From Thamnaconus septentrionalis (Eukaryota > Chordata > Actinopteri > Tetraodontiformes > Monacanthidae), in NCBI GenBank assembly GCA_009823395.1, contig CM020512.1:3985905-4049904 (forward strand): DNA of 64,000 nucleotides, read 5' to 3'. This document shows positions 9,503 through 19,563 of the stretch, piece after piece. The translations under genes were made by a program, and so were the position numbers. The stretch's first letter is position 1; each line of letters begins with the position of its first letter. A model generated the notes under the pieces. The model was not told the DNA's origin. It searched no databases and saw only the letters and a program-made list of their open reading frames with translations.

Positions 9503-11396
9503 CTGCCAGAGGAAAAACGCAGACGGTAGTTAGCCACCAGTCGCTAACTCTCTTTATTTATTTATTTATTTTAACCTCCGACTGGCCGAGAGACGACAGA
9601 GCAGCCAACCGAATTAGATCATGGTGCTTATTTTTGGCCGCGTGGACGTTTTTCCTTTTCTTTTTTCATAAATCCGATGATGCGACAAAAGAGGGATCGG
9701 GTTTCAAAGTGCTTCTGTATGTACATGTAGGAGGAATATTAGATCAGTCCAGTGTCACACTGAGCGAGTCAAGGCTTCTGTGCACCAGACCTGTGGAGCT
9801 CTTTTATTACACTGACATGCTTTATTCAATTAGGAATTTACATGAATAAATTCTCATTTTCTGCTGGGCCAATAATGTGCAAACCAAAGCAAAGGCACCA
9901 TTATTAGCATATTACATTCATTTTTCAAAGTGTACCCGTCGCCACTTTATTTCCCTTTTGTTCTCCGACAAACGTCGCCGCCGCCGCCGCCGTATATTCT
10001 TCCGCACTTTCCCCCTCGTTTTTTTTTTTTTTTTTTTTTTAACCCGGCCTGCGTCTAATTGCTTTATGATTTCAAATTAAATGAATGCTCTGTTTTGTGC
10101 CTTGTTAATCAAATACCATTATATAAAAGCAGTGCAGGAAATAATTGAAAGAGTAACACGCGGGGCAGGTGCTAGCATGTCAGTAACCATAGCACCCGGC
10201 TTAAGAGCAACAACACGTCCGTGTCACCCGACAGCTTTTTTCTTTTTTTTTTTTTGTTTTGTCTTGTTGCACACACGAACGTTTTTCAACGCGCAAAGTT
10301 GAGCAAATAACAGCAACCAAGCCCCCCCCACGGCCGCCGCTGTGACGCGCAGGGGCCTTTTGTGAGACAGAAACCAGGTAACATCATCAGCGCTGCTCAG
10401 TTTAATGTCGCTGCCATGGATACTGGCAAGCCATCAATTCTTTATGACGGGAATGCGAGCGATGGTAATCCTTTTTCTGTTTTCTCTCCTCCAGCACAAA
10501 CAATGCGGTTGGCAGGCGCGGGGCTGAGGACAAAAAACAGCTGTTTAGGGCCTGGGTTTTTTTCTTTCTTTCTTTTTTTTTTTGGTTTGTTTGCTTTGTT
10601 CCTCCCCCCCACAGCATTTTGAAAAGCTTGTGTAACCACCTGGAAAAAAAAGAACAAAAAACAAAACAAAACAAAAAAAAGAAAGAAGAAAAGCCAAAAA
10701 CAGAAAGGCGGTGGCGATGGAAAAAAAAAAAAAAAAAAAGCAGATCACTTTTAATTCATCCCTGCGCGACGGCGGCGGTGACGGCCAGGCGCAGCGGCTC
10801 CTGGAACACAAACAGGCTGAACCAGACAAGCCGGATAATTAACAAACACAAACCTAATTGCTCATTTCTGACAGGGGCGAAAAAGGGAAGAAGGAAACAA
10901 CCTGGACGTGATTGCCCCCCCCTCCTCCCCCCCACCCCCGACCCTCTTCCACGTTATTGCTCGGGTAGCCGTGGCGGCGGCGGCGGCCGGCGAAGCTCCT
11001 CCGGGACTGGAGGAGGCGCCGTTGTGAATATGCAAAACGAGCGGCGGCAGAAAAGAAAAAAATAGGAACAACAACAACGGAAAAAAAAAAAAAAACAGCT
11101 TCTGACGGACGAGGCCGCCCCGGTTTCATGCCTCTTAAACAGCCTCGACGCGACGTGACATTGTGTTTGCCCACGGCGGCGGCGGCGGCGGCTGCTCTGC
11201 CTCTGTCAACACGCAGCAGATCCTTAATGAAAAATCAATCTGCGTCCTCTATTTGACTTCTTTAATCCGCATGTATGTGCGCTTAAATATTGTCGAAACG
11301 TGTTCAGACGGCTAGCCGGAGAGGATGGCGGCGGCGGGGGTGGTGGGTGGAGGTGGTGGTGGTGGTGGTGGTGGTTGGTGCAGGTGAGCTACTCAC
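9503..11396 (-). other. casz1: intron e15-e16
   Basis: A 1.9-kb intron with several long poly-T or poly-A runs (10020-10040, 10235-10255, 10720-10739, 11077-11095), short CGC/GGC triplet runs (9975-9993, 10974-10990, 11174-11192) and a GGT/GTG run at 11339-11375. No extra exon was recognised. Confidence 0.8.
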
Positions 11397-11568
11397 CCAG
11401 CCGGCCGCACTCCTCCCTCTTGGTGAAGTACTTGAAGCCGTTGGCGGCGCGGCGCTCGGCCTTCTCGTGCTTCTTGACGTGCCACGGCAGCTTGGTGGTG
11501 ATGTTGGTGACGAAGCAGCAGCCGGGCCGCAGGCAGTGGTAGTGGCCCCGCATCCTGAACTCGCAGTG
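11397..11568 (-). CDS. casz1: casz1 e15, finger 7 and start of finger 8
   Basis: The acceptor is CCTCCCCAG at 11571-11569 and the donor is CGGCTGG|GTGAGT at 11397. It encodes residues 1273-1329: [17 protein letters not shown], the [12 protein letters not shown] end of finger 7, the linker [19 protein letters not shown], and CGRLG, which opens finger 8. Almost every residue matches mammalian CASZ1. It enters in phase 0 and leaves one base that e16 completes as Gly. Confidence 0.97.
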
Positions 11569-12310
11569 CTGGGGAGGGGAAGACAGGAAGAAGTGTAAGA
11601 TTGGTTCAATGCAGAGGCAGAAACATCAGGTGGAATTCATTCTTTTTTTTTTATTCCCAACTTCTCTGCCCTCCACCAGGCTTCCCCTCTTCCACCCCCA
11701 ACGTGTCTGCAGTGCACGCGGCCATCTGCTAGCGAGGCTCCCGTCCCCGAGGACCGCCGGGCCAAATAAGATCTGCTCAGTGCAGCAGGAGGCGGAGGCG
11801 GAGGAGAGGGGAGGGGCTTTTTGCGAGGGGGTGGGAAGGGTTGGGGGGCCACGGGTGTGATTTTCGACACATTAATGAATTAATTTAAACCTTTTTTTTT
11901 TCTTCCTATCCCCAAATACAGGGGCTCATGAGAGCGGGTGGGGGGGTTGGCTGCCATTTAGGTTTCATTTGCGAAGCATTCCCCTGATTTTTGCCCTATT
12001 CCAGACAGGCTTGTTTACGGTGCGGGTGACAATGATTTATTGGGCAATATCAGCTAAATTGGCCTTTTCTGAGAGGAGAACGCGGCAGTCAAAATGACAT
12101 CATTGACATATAAACAGGCATTACCGGGGCGACTCCTCCGCCAGCCGTCGCCTTCTTTTTTTTTCCGGGAGGCGGAGACGGAAGGCGGCGGCTTGTGGAA
12201 GCCTTGAGTCAAATAACCTCAAACGCCGTTCTAATAGACAGCGCACTGCACGCTCAGAAGTCACCCCCCTCCCTCCCCCAGGGAGGGGTGATACACCACT
12301 GCCGGCTCAC
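11569..12310 (-). other. casz1: intron e14-e15
   Basis: A 742-nt intron. The block at about 11990-12130 is unique AT-rich sequence with homeodomain-like ATTTATT and ATTAATG words and could be a conserved element. There is no repeat array and no extra exon. Confidence 0.8.
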
Positions 12311-12509
12311 CTGGTTGGGGCAGAGACACTGCTGGGAGTAGTAGGAGAACTGGTCGCGGATGTTGACCAGGTTGTTGTTGGGGTTGATGTGGTCCAAGCA
12401 GTGGGACTCGGCCTTGCCGGACGTCTTGCACACGTACTTGCAGTTGCCGAACAGGCAGTGGAAGTGGAACTTGTTGGAGTACTTGCAGTCGGTGGCCAGG
12501 CAGGGGTCG
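12311..12509 (-). CDS. casz1: casz1 e14, finger 6 and start of finger 7
   Basis: The acceptor is CGCCCGCAG at 12512-12510 and the donor is AACCAG|GTGAGC at 12311. It encodes residues 1206-1272: [36 protein letters not shown] and CLDH complete finger 6, followed by [18 protein letters not shown] and QQCLCPNQ at the start of finger 7. The match to mammalian CASZ1 is close. It leaves in phase 0. Confidence 0.97.
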
Positions 12510-12615
12510 CTGCGGGCGAGTGGGGGAAGGAAAAAGGAATGAGAAAATCGGACAAACCGAGACGGGAAGAGGACGGACGGACGGACGGACGGACGGACGG
12601 ACGAGGCTGCCGTAC
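12510..12615 (-). other. casz1: short intron e13-e14 with CCGT repeat, stop-free if retained
   Basis: At 106 nt this is the shortest intron of the gene. On the minus strand the donor GTACGG is followed by about seven or eight CCGT units (plus-strand ACGG, 12573-12603). If retained, the reading frame from e13 passes through the intron without a stop and continues in the wrong frame into e14. Confidence 0.9.
12573..12603. repeat. (ACGG)n tetranucleotide repeat
   Basis: About 7.5 units inside the 106-nt intron, directly beside the e13 donor. Confidence 0.95.
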
Positions 12616-12936
12616 TTTTCCTGGAACTGCAGGAAGCCCGGCTTGACCTGGGGCTTGGCGTTCTCCAGGGAGGTGGTGGCCAGCGGAGAGTTGGCAGGCA
12701 GGTTGGGCATGGAGGCCGGCATCTGAGGGATGCTGCCCGTCAGCTGCTTCCAGGCCAGCAGCGAGGGCGGCGGCGAGCTGTAGCCGCCGGTGGAGGGCAG
12801 GTGGGCCAGGTCCATGGCCGGGTTGTTGGCCACGGAGACGGGCGCGGCCGGCTGCAGCGGGGCCCCGTCGCCCGAGTCTTTGGTCTCGCCGAACTGAGCC
12901 TCCGACTTGACTTTCAGGGTGGCTCTGAGGTGGAAG
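12616..12936 (-). CDS. casz1: casz1 e13, end of finger 5 and Pro/Ser-rich linker
   Basis: The acceptor is CCCCCAG at 12939-12937 and the donor is CAGGAAAA|GTACGG at 12616, a non-canonical +3/+4 context. It encodes residues 1099-1205: [20 protein letters not shown], a low-complexity linker, [16 protein letters not shown], and [20 protein letters not shown], all with direct counterparts in mammalian CASZ1. VKSE (Lys about 1109) fits the SUMOylation consensus. Finger 5 ends here, so fingers 1-5 are complete by this exon. Confidence 0.95.
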
Positions 12937-13387
12937 CTGGGGGACGGCAGGCGGAGGATGAGTTGGGTTTTTTATGTTAATGGGTGGATCAATCCATCAA
13001 TCAATCAACTTTATTTTGTACAGTTGATTGAAAAAAAAAAAAGTGTCTCAAAGTGCTTTGTGCAATCAGAAGAAAACCAACTAAATGCTTCAGAGCAGCG
13101 TTTCTCAACTGGTGAGTTGCAAAGCTGTTTTTAATTAGTTTGAAATACATTTATAATATATAATATATGTATTAAAAGAGAAAATGTTGGGCCACACAAT
13201 TTACTTCAAAAATGTTTAATAACCTATGCACTGGACATGATAGAAAGTGGGCTCGTGCTTTTATTTTTGTGGAATAAATTTGGGTTGCGACTTCATGATA
13301 ACGGAAAAAAATGCTGTGACTCCACCAGGTTCGGATAAAAGGCCAAAAAGCCTAAAACCTGGCTGAAAACTGGTATATTTCACTCAC
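12937..13387 (-). other. casz1: intron e12-e13
   Basis: A 451-nt intron carrying a retrotransposon-tail fragment (12985-13075) and then AT-rich sequence. From about 13098 (GCGTTTCTCAACTGGTG), followed by GGTTGCGAC near 13284, it resembles eroded ends of a hAT-type element. The latter is a weak call. Confidence 0.7.
12985..13075 (-). mobile_element. second retrotransposon-tail fragment, minus orientation
   Basis: On the minus strand this reads GCACAAAGCACTTTGAGACA, a poly-T stretch, then a GTACAAAATAAAGTTGATTG end with short ATTG-type repeats. This is the same kind of tail as at 8170-8361, in the opposite orientation. Confidence 0.55.
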
Positions 13388-13510
13388 TTGGCGTGTTTTA
13401 TGGCCCCGTCCACGGTGCTGAAGAGGGCGCCGCAGTCCTCCACCAGGCAGTGGAAGTGCACCTTCTGCAGGAAGTCACAATGGGCCTCGCAGAAGTCGTT
13501 GGTGTCGAAC
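13388..13510 (-). CDS. casz1: casz1 e12, finger 5
   Basis: The acceptor is CCTAAAG at 13512-13511 and the donor is GCCAA|GTGAGT at 13388. It encodes residues 1058-1098: [20 protein letters not shown], then [20 protein letters not shown]. The last His pair is completed in e13. It is collinear with FCDGQCDFLHKAHFHC of mammalian CASZ1. It receives two bases from e11 and passes two on. Confidence 0.96.
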
Positions 13511-13751
13511 CTTTAGGACAGACGGTGACAGACGGTGAGTCCCCGCGGCTTCCAGTAAGACCGTATTCTTCACTGACCAGCGGGGCTTTCCACTCGTCTC
13601 GGTTGCACTTTATTTACGGCGGCTCTGTTTACAGCGCCGTTACTGAGCCGCTGATGACTCTTAACCGCCACAGTGAAAAACGAGAGTGAAGTCAATGACT
13701 TCCTGCCCTCCTCCTCCTCCTCCACCTCCTGCCCTTCCTCCTCCTTCCTAC
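13511..13751 (-). other. casz1: intron e11-e12
   Basis: A 241-nt intron of mostly unique sequence, with a plus-strand TCC-rich run at about 13700-13745. That run is purine-rich on the transcribed strand, right after the e11 donor. Confidence 0.85.
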
Positions 13752-13915
13752 CTGCGGAGGTACGTCCTCCAGATCTCGAGGGGTTTCTCTGGCACGGGCC
13801 TCTTCAGGACTCGGTTTAGGTACTGCAACGCCTCGGCCGAGTTGGCAGCCTGGCCCGCTTCCAGCTCCGGCTTCAGGTTCATGGTGCCAAACAGGGAAGG
13901 GTTCACCTGCGACAT
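13752..13915 (-). CDS. casz1: casz1 e11, linker before finger 5
   Basis: The acceptor is CCACCAAG at 13917-13916 and the donor is CTCCGCAG|GTAGGA at 13752. It encodes residues 1004-1057, opening MSQVNPSLFGTMNLKPELEA and ending LEIWRTYLRR, which aligns with MSQGNPGLGSLLNIKAE and EPWKVYLRR of mammalian CASZ1. LKPE (Lys about 1018) fits the SUMOylation consensus at the same place as the mammalian IKAE. A (CT)13 tract lies 22-46 bases upstream of the acceptor on the transcribed strand. Confidence 0.94.
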
Positions 13916-13936
13916 CTTGGTGGAGGCAGAAAGGTG

Positions 13937-13961
13937 GAGAGAGAGAGAGAGAGAGAGAGAG
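13937..13961. repeat. (GA)n at the e11 acceptor
   Basis: About 12 GA units. On the transcribed strand this is a CU repeat extending the polypyrimidine tract of e11. Confidence 0.95.
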
Positions 13962-14352
13962 CCAGCCGCGTGGTTAGCTGAGCGTGTTCACATAATGGGA
14001 AAGCGCGAAAGCTAACTCGCACACACACACCACGCACACACAAACATGCGCGCAAATGTTTTTTGGCGAGGCAAAAAAGCGCAGCCAGATTTACAAACAT
14101 CCAGGCTTTTGCTTGAGTGCGGGCCAAGAGTGTTTGCCAGGCGTCCTCTGGGACCAACTATTAACCCTTTTATGTGACGCCGAGGCCTCCAATCAACACA
14201 CCTCCCCCCTCCACACACACACACACACACACCACCACCACCACCACTAGCAAACAGTCGGACAACGAGCTCCTCAGGCGCCGCCGGCTTGGAGGAGAGA
14301 ATCTCTGAGCTCTGGTGGAGGTTAACTGGAAGAGGCACGCTGGCAAAGAGCG

Positions 14353-14421
14353 CTGGGGGGAGGGGTGCTGGGGGGTGCTGGGGGGTGCTGGGAGGTGTTG
14401 GGAGGTGTTGGGAGGTGTTGC
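14353..14421. repeat. G-rich tandem repeat, 10-11 bp unit
   Basis: About six head-to-tail copies of GGTGCTGGGGG changing to GGTGTTGGGA. Runs of three to six G recur every 10-11 bases, so the plus strand fits the pattern of a G-quadruplex. Confidence 0.85.
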
Positions 14422-15008
14422 GGGCGAGAAATATAAAGATCCGTCACGGCGCCATCAGTGCGATGGAAACCACCCGCCGCATTTGTATCACTCAGATAAG
14501 ATTTACGACGAAGACAATGTCCCTTTTAATCTTCACCCCCGCCAAAATAATAATAAAAAAAAAACACATTTAAATTTTCATACACATTGGCCTTGGTAAA
14601 AAATGACGCCGCGCCTTTCTCGTCTTTTTTTTTTTTTTTCTCCGCCGACTTTTTAATCAAATAATTTACAAACTCTATAAATAAATGTGGAGCGGGGCAG
14701 TCGGCAGTCGGGCGGGCGGGGGGGAGGAAAAAAAAGTAGAAAGGAGGAGGACAAAAAAATGTACGGTGAGTTCAAAACAGCTCATCAAAAAACAAACATC
14801 TCCATATATCTGGCGTGGCAGCCGGCTACTGCTTCATTATATTAATTTGTGAGAGGTGCGGTGAAAATTACGCGGTATGAAAAATGGCTGGAAAATTTAA
14901 ATGATACAAACTCATCTTATTAGTGGTGAAACATTAAAAAACAAACAGGCCCCTCCGTGTGCCGCTAATTTGTCTGGGGATGAAAGGAGCTTGATGGATG
15001 GATCTTAC

Positions 15009-15072
15009 CTTATTCATAAGCGAGGATAAAAGAGATGTATTCCCTGGTACGGGGTGTCCGTTTGATTCATTA
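15009..15072 (-). CDS. casz1: casz1 e10, 64-nt linker exon
   Basis: The acceptor is TTGTTCCAG at 15075-15073 and the donor is AATAAG|GTAAGA at 15009. With the two bases from e9 it reads SNESNGHPVPGNTSLLSSLM then NK, residues 982-1003. This matches SNESNGHAVPANSSLLSSLM of mammalian CASZ1 almost residue for residue. It ends in phase 0. The exon is too short to stand out as an open frame and was found from homology plus splice sites. Confidence 0.95.
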
Positions 15073-15611
15073 CTGGAACAAGGAAAATGAACAATGTTTA
15101 GCCAAGATTTGCATGAGAACAGTAAATATTACTATTTATCACGGAAGGTGCGCCGGCGTAATGAAGAAGAAAAATGCTGTCTTCCTGAGAAATAAGAGCT
15201 CCTCGGAGCGGCAGAGGAAAGTGGAGCTGAGAGCTTGAGCAAATATCCGCCTCTTGCCAAATGAAGATGGACAGTTTGCCTCCGCACTGTAAACATTTAG
15301 CAGTGCGAGTGTGTGAACTGTGTTCACACTGAGAAACGGGGCTAAAATCAAGTGTTTTATTCACTCGAAAGAGGCAAAAAATAGACGCAGCGCAAGTGGT
15401 GTGATTAGCAGGCTAGCTAACGTTAGAATCTGCTACCGAGCTAATGCGCTCGTAGCGACGGCAGCACCTTTAATCCAGAAATGATTGTCGTGCTGTGTGG
15501 TTGTTTGATATTGTTTTTATAATGTCGCCTTTATCATCTGCTTTCAACTCAACATTTCTTTTTTTTTTGTTCAACTTTGTGAAAACTTGAGGCCTTCAGG
15601 CTGCCCAGTAC
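15073..15611 (-). other. casz1: intron e9-e10
   Basis: A 539-nt intron of unique sequence. No repeats or extra exon were recognised. Confidence 0.85.
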
Positions 15612-15744
15612 CTGTGGTCTTTCTTGCTCAGGTCCAGGCTGTGCTCCTGTGTGGGGTCCTGGCCTCCACCAGTGGTGGGGTCCACCGGCTCCTGCTTCAC
15701 TTGAACCAGACTGAACTGGCTGGCTGTGGACTGCTGCCCGTTGC
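15612..15744 (-). CDS. casz1: casz1 e9, linker with SUMO and CtBP-like motifs
   Basis: The acceptor is CTCTTCAG at 15746-15745 and the donor is GACCACAG|GTACTG at 15612. It encodes residues 938-981, GNGQQSTASQFSLVQVKQEP through TQEHSLDLSKKDH. It corresponds to the human GSGQQ ... AQVKPEPGE ... RSLDLTVKE. VKQE (Lys about 954) fits the SUMOylation consensus. SLDLS resembles the PxDLS motif bound by CtBP corepressors. The length of 133 nt is not a multiple of three, so skipping shifts the frame to a stop in e10. Confidence 0.95.
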
Positions 15745-15766
15745 CTGAAGAGCGCGATGTGGGGGG

Positions 15767-15768
<2 letters not shown>

Positions 15769-15830
<62 letters not shown>
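15769..15830. repeat. (GA)31 at the e9 acceptor
   Basis: A perfect GA repeat. On the transcribed strand it is a (CU)31 tract ending about 24 bases before the e9 acceptor. Confidence 0.97.
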
Positions 15831-15833
<3 letters not shown>

Positions 15834-17551
15834 AAACAAAGTTATTGTTGGTCAGCATTATTAGCCAATGACGAGATCTAATCTGACTTCTGTCCTGGCC
15901 CGAACAGAATACTGGGAGTGATAATTATTGTGGAATGATGTCAGGCCGTCAAGCCTCTTACACAGTGATTGAGAGGCGGCAGATATGAGGGGAAAAGGCT
16001 CCTTTTTCTCCAGCACTTGTCACAACTCATTTGCCCGCCTGCCTCTTAACTGGTCATTAGGCGAGATGCTAATGCTGAGGGAAAGTGGCAGTCTCAGATT
16101 GGCCAACCCCCACCCCCCCACCTACCCCCGCCCCACCCTTAGTCCCAGCAGCCCCCCCTTTCCCACCTTCCTGGGCTCCTCGTTGGCCTGACAACTGGCG
16201 GCTAGCCGCCACTCAGCGTACCCACGAGGAACTTGGGAGGTGGGGGGGGAGGGGAGGGGGCGCACACGTCGGTCAGATTGGAGCTGACAGCCAATCAGAT
16301 TGGTTCAAATAGCGTGACCCCTCCATCGGATAGGTATTCGGCGGGAATGCTGCGAGACGGACGAAGTGGAGATTGGTGGATGGAGGGGGTGGGGTGGTGG
16401 GGTGTTTCATGCTGACAGGAAGGTGAAACCCCTCCCGCCCTCACCCCTGGGTCCCCCGAGGGACTGAAATATTAATCTGGCCTCAGGCTATGAAGAGAAA
16501 GCCGGACGATAAGTAGGCTTTTATTTTTTATTTAGTTCCTTTTTTTCAAAAAAAAACCCAAAACAAAACTCGCCACTCTCGGGGGGTGGGAGGGGGGACG
16601 GACCCCTGGACTGAGGAGCCCCTGGCGGCGCCGATTGGTTTGGGTGAGGGATCTGTTGTTTGAGGAGCAGTGGGGGCACTGAGGGATAGTGACAGGCAAG
16701 GTCATGGGCAGCCAAGTGTGCGCCCTTGGCTGGTGAGGAGGTGACGCTGTGTGGGGTTTTTCTTTTCCTCGCTGGGGAGGAAAAGAAAAACACCAGAGCA
16801 GTAAAGGGGGTAAAACCGAGCTGACCCCCCCCCCCTTGCCACAAGATGACCCAGAGACACATCAGTGCGAATAGGAGTGGAAAAGACAGTCTTTGGCCCC
16901 GTCAGCTGAAAGCCAGGAGACGGAGGGGGTGGGGGTGGGGTGTGAGGGGGGGATTGTCACTGTCACTTTTGTTTGACAATGGCCGAGGTCGCAGGGGCTC
17001 AAGGCGGGGTCGAGAGGCGGGGCCGAAGGAAAAGCAGCAGCAGCCGAGCCGCTTCTGCGTTGAGGTCGGTCGGTGGGTCGGTTCCGAGCCCCCCTCAGCG
17101 GCCCCCCCGCCCCCGCCCCAAAAAAAAAAAACAAAACAAAAAAAACAGCAGCATTGCGGCGACCAGACGGACCAGGGCCTGTCGTCGCCAATTAAATCAG
17201 CATCGCCGCCAAACGACAGCGCGTTACATCATCAGACGCCACTCGTCCCTCTCTCGGCAGTCGAGAGCTGGATTACGGCGCTCGAGCCCCTCGCGTCACA
17301 AGCACATTTCTCCCGCTTTCGCCGAGAGAAGCGAACGGCAGACGAGTCGGACTCAGAGCTGCTTCTTCTTCTTCTTCTTCTCTTCTGGAAATTATCCAGG
17401 AATAATGCATCACCATGTAATTACTGGGAGGGGGGGGGCGGAGGGGGAGGGGGGGGTAAGATACGGGAGGCTCGCGGAAGATCATTTGTACTGTGTGTCT
17501 AATTAGTAAACCCTTCAGATGCTCGAATCTCTGAGAAAAAAAAAGCAAAAG

Positions 17552-17588
17552 GAGAAGAAGAAGAAGAAGAAGAAGAAGAAGAAGAAAA
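17552..17588. repeat. (GAA)n microsatellite
   Basis: About 11 GAA/AAG units, intronic. Confidence 0.95.
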
Positions 17589-19057
17589 AGGCACGGCGCG
17601 CAACGCCAATATATAAATAAAATAATGCTGAAAGCAGAAACTCGAGCTTTTCACCACAACACAGATGAAGTTTCACACCCCCCCCTGCCCCCCCGCCCCC
17701 GCAGAAAAAGAAAATAAAAACTGAGAGAAATAGCCACAGCAACTGTGACTTTTTCTCACACCTTTTTTTTTTTTTCGACAGAGAAGCACAAAACCACTTC
17801 CTCCTGATTTTAGCCCCCAAATGTCCTGTTCACACATTCTCACATACAAATATGAGAAGCTAAACCGTAGCGCGGCGCCTCGTTCCTGCTTGAGAACTGA
17901 ACTTTCCGCCGCCGAGTACGTGATTGAGACCTGGGAGGACGGGTGGGTGGGGGCTGGGGGGTTGTCATCCTGACGCGCAGGCTCCGGGTGAGACGACGGG
18001 GAGGGGAGGTGAAGGTGCCATCTGCAGAGCCCCCCCCTCCCTCCACCTCCTCCCCCCTGGTGTTCTGGGCCCACTACCTGCTGGAGGCCCAGAGGTGGAG
18101 CTCCGCCTGACAGCCCGGCCCGGGGCTCAGCTGCGGGGAAACACCGGCAGGAATTGTAATCGTTCCCCATCCCCAACATCCGGAGACCCCCCCTCAACCT
18201 CTTGCAGCTCCTGCTTGCCATCCGAACTGCACCTGCTCAGCCCTCCCCCCCCCCTTTCTTTACGCAAATCGCAAGACTGTGCACAGCGGTGCCGCATTAT
18301 CAATTTAATGCTTTAACTTCATCATTTTTTCTGTCTTTCTTTCACAGTCTTTGTTTGGAGGCCTGTGGTAAACAAAGACGAGGCAATTACCTCCCAAATT
18401 TGTGTGAATCGTGCTTCATGCTAAACAGATGCAGGCGTGTTTTTTTATAATTTTTTTTCGTGAGGATTGACATCTTTCTGGAAATTAAAAAAAAAAAAAA
18501 AAAAAAAAAAAGCGCGTCCTTGCTGATGCGTACAGCCGTGTCTGACTTCTTGTATCAGTTAAAAAAAAAAAAAAAAAGTGTCTTTCTCAGCTCTGGTGCA
18601 TTGAGTCATTTCTGGCTGAGTGAATTCTGTTTTTTTATCAGTTTGCACAGAGGGCAGGAAAAAAAAGTTTTTTTTTTTTTTTTGGTTTTTTTTTAGTTCT
18701 TGCAATTTCTGAACTTAATTTCATTCCACCTCCATTTGCCTGGAACGGCGCACGCGAAGATAAGAGAGCAATGATGAGGAAACATGTTCGACACAAGCCC
18801 CGGGAGCCCCTAGTCGGAACATCATAAGAGACTTTTACAGGCTCTACTCTCCCCTGTCAGCGCATTTATCTCCAAATGGATTGTGGGTATCTGACAAACG
18901 ATCAACACAATAACAAGCCCAGAGCAGAGCAGCCGGCCTGCGGCAGGTCCCTCACAGCCCCTGGAAGCGGCACTTTCTCTGCCTGCTCTCCTCACCGTGG
19001 GATAGTGATAGGAGTGACCTCTGAGTGCACTGTTTCCTCTATGGCTCTGCTCCACAC

Positions 19058-19070
19058 TCACACACACACA

Positions 19071-19112
<42 letters not shown>
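19058..19112. repeat. (CA)n microsatellite
   Basis: About 26 CA units with one CTCA interruption, intronic. Confidence 0.96.
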
Positions 19113-19115
<3 letters not shown>

Positions 19116-19563
19116 CAGAAAAGGATGTGGCTTGTATTTTACATTCTTAAAGGGTCACTGCAAGTCATATCACGGCTGTTGTTGTTTTTTTGGTTTTTTT
19201 CCCTGGGAAATTTTCAGTCGACGAGTTGTGACATTTTTTCTCTTCGATCAAGAGAAACAAACTGACTTGTTTGACTGGAAATGAGCGTTCTGGGTTTCAT
19301 TTCAGTCATCAGCCGAATATTGAAAAGTTAATATTTTTCCCACATTAAAGATCCACCTTAGACCTGTTTTCAGGTCTTTATTTGATTCTTCCAAAAACTC
19401 AGTGGGTGGAATGAGCTGCCTGCCCAGAAGTGGTGTCAAAGTCTTTACAAGATGTAAAAGATGGACTTTTTGACGGGCTAGACTTCTATGATTGGCTCCT
19501 TAAAGGCATTTTTTTCATAATAAGACAAAAACATCTATTTTCTTGTCTGTGGTTGTGACTCAC

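Larger units (their letters stand above)
13916..15008 (-). other. casz1: intron e10-e11
   Basis: A 1.1-kb intron. It holds (GA)n at 13937-13961, a CA/CCA run (14214-14248) and a G-rich tandem repeat (14353-14421). From about 14780 to 15008 there is unique AT-rich sequence with TATTAATTT and AAATTTAAATGAT words that resembles a conserved non-coding element. Confidence 0.8.
15745..19563 (-). other. casz1: intron e8-e9
   Basis: A 3.8-kb intron. It contains (GA)n at 15769-15830, unique sequence with C-rich runs (15850-17050), (GAA)n at 17552-17588, several long poly-A and poly-T runs (18486-18515, 18558-18576, 18667-18698) and (CA)n at 19058-19112. One exon-like interval of uncertain use lies at 18078-18130. 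No other gene is seen. Confidence 0.8.

Noticed and set aside
13098..13330. Possible hAT-type transposon remnant in the e12-e13 intron
   Set aside because: Only the short words TTTCTCAACTGGTG and GGTTGCGAC suggest it. The terminal repeats and target-site duplication could not be defined.
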